In this document: positions 5,818 through 6,445 of the stretch, piece by piece
How the letters are laid out: each line of letters begins with the position of its first letter
Numbering within the stretch: the first letter of the stretch is position 1
From: Gammaproteobacteria bacterium
GTDB taxonomy: Bacteria > Pseudomonadota > Gammaproteobacteria > DRJJ01
Assembly (NCBI GenBank): GCA_011052255.1
Contig: DRJJ01000234.1
Coordinates: 1-6,445 of the forward strand
DNA length: 6,445 bases
Direction of reading: 5' to 3'
Notes under the pieces: model-generated
Told to the model about the DNA's origin: nothing
Database searches by the model: none
What the model saw: the letters and a program-made list of their open reading frames with translations, nothing else
Program-made: the position numbers and the translations under genes

Positions 5818-6445
5818 CTACGGACGGGCAAGTTCAGGGCGTGTTCGTAAGGTAGCCCGTCGCAACAACACCATCCACCTGCCACGATAGGGCTGAATAA
5901 ACTCGTCATCCTGGTAATGTAGCTCAGGACGCTTTTTCCAGACAATGACGATATAAGCGGGTTGCTTATCTTTTAACCAATCCTTAATCTGGAACCAACT
6001 AACAACATCAACAGGCTTTTTAAGTCGCCCGAGAAACTGAAACTGGTTATGGTACTTGCCTGCAACTGCCACTGTTTGTCCATTTTCCTGCAGCGCTGCA
6101 ATCCTTGTCGATATTTCATGCAGGTCAAATGCCGGCTTATACAATGTCTTCATTACACTGAATAGCAGCACCAGCGTAAACGTTATCGAACTCAGTGCCA
6201 CCACCCGACTACGCGTGCGTAAACTGCGTGGTGACCAGGGCAACAGCACGGCCAGACCCAGTAACAGAATAACCACTACCGGCCATTGCGGTAATTGTTC
6301 TATCCAGGGGGGCAGCGGCCGATCACGACTAATAATCGGCGCAATAAACCAGACCAGTGCCACCAGTATAAACATCAGTGCCAGCAACCAGTGATGACTT
6401 CCTTTGACCTTGTGCTCTGCATCATGGCTGCTCATTGCCAGCCAT
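5818..6445 (-). CDS. ArnT-like family 39 glycosyltransferase, C-terminal part (partial)
   Basis: The reading frame is open to the right edge of the window. Three membrane segments are visible, near residues 14-33, 50-66 and 76-97 counting from the internal Met at 6435. After them comes a soluble C-terminal region with KPAFDLHEISTRIAALQENG and GKYHNQFQFLGRLKKPVDVV. The GKYHxQFxFxGRL motif is characteristic, from my knowledge, of the C-terminal region of ArnT/PMT-like GT39 proteins in proteobacteria, which use undecaprenyl-phosphate-linked sugars to modify lipid A or other envelope targets. The catalytic N-terminal half lies beyond the edge. The ATG at 6435 has no Shine-Dalgarno, so it is probably internal, with the gene continuing upstream (full members are about 500-570 aa). 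A true short protein starting at 6435 is the less likely alternative. It precedes lptF by 67 bp in the same direction and may share its transcript. Confidence 0.75.
   Translation of the reverse strand, partial: WLAMSSHDAEHKVKGSHHWLLALMFILVALVWFIAPIISRDRPLPPWIEQLPQWPVVVILLLGLAVLLPWSPRSLRTRSRVVALSSITFTLVLLFSVMKTLYKPAFDLHEISTRIAALQENGQTVAVAGKYHNQFQFLGRLKKPVDVVSWFQIKDWLKDKQPAYIVIVWKKRPELHYQDDEFIQPYRGRWMVLLRRATLRTRPELARP

Noticed and set aside
6056..6394. Plus-strand open frame of 112 codons at the right end
   Set aside because: It is antisense to the glycosyltransferase C-terminal region, which has membrane segments and a family motif; the plus-strand product is Ser/Thr-rich without recognisable features.
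6435..6445. ATG at 6435 as the true start of a 205-aa protein
   Set aside because: The frame stays open to the window edge, there is no Shine-Dalgarno, and the visible part matches only the C-terminal portion of GT39 proteins.

Overview
The window looks like chromosomal DNA from a gammaproteobacterium of roughly even base composition. The clues are an LptF with gammaproteobacterial architecture, a bacterial MutM/Fpg, and a GldA/F/G-type ABC cassette of the kind found in non-gliding Gram-negatives. I cannot name a genus. No rRNA, tRNA, CRISPR array, phage gene or transposase gene was seen.

Layout from left to right. (1) At 1-172, on the minus strand, is the 5' end of a hydantoinase/5-oxoprolinase (HyuA-type) gene that runs off the left edge. 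(2) The divergent intergenic gap at 173-369 holds a compact 118-bp palindromic element. It has 33-bp arms differing at one position and a 52-nt centre containing a second small hairpin. It resembles a non-autonomous MITE or dispersed intergenic repeat. (3) From 370 to 4206 on the plus strand is a tight gene train: ABC ATPase, ABC-2 permease, GldG-like membrane-anchored periplasmic subunit, and mutM. The first three overlap by 4 and 1 bp, and mutM starts 5 bp after the third. (4) At 4291-4635, on the plus strand after an 84-bp AT-rich gap, is a small stand-alone LexA/S24-fold protein in which both expected catalytic positions are substituted. (5) From 4644 leftward-reading on the minus strand is lptF, convergent with the S24-like gene across only 8 bp. 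Upstream of it is the 3' part of an ArnT-like family 39 glycosyltransferase gene that runs off the right edge.

How the genes may work together. The first three plus-strand genes should form one inner-membrane ABC complex of unknown substrate, and translational coupling places the 8-oxoguanine glycosylase MutM in the same transcript. On the minus strand, an envelope glycosyltransferase and LptF both fit envelope or lipopolysaccharide biogenesis, although the usual lptF partner lptG is not next to lptF here.

Most of the window is ordinary housekeeping and accessory sequence. The items most worth following up are the palindromic element, the apparently inactive S24-fold protein, and the lptF context. 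I see no convincing evidence of a wholly new system.
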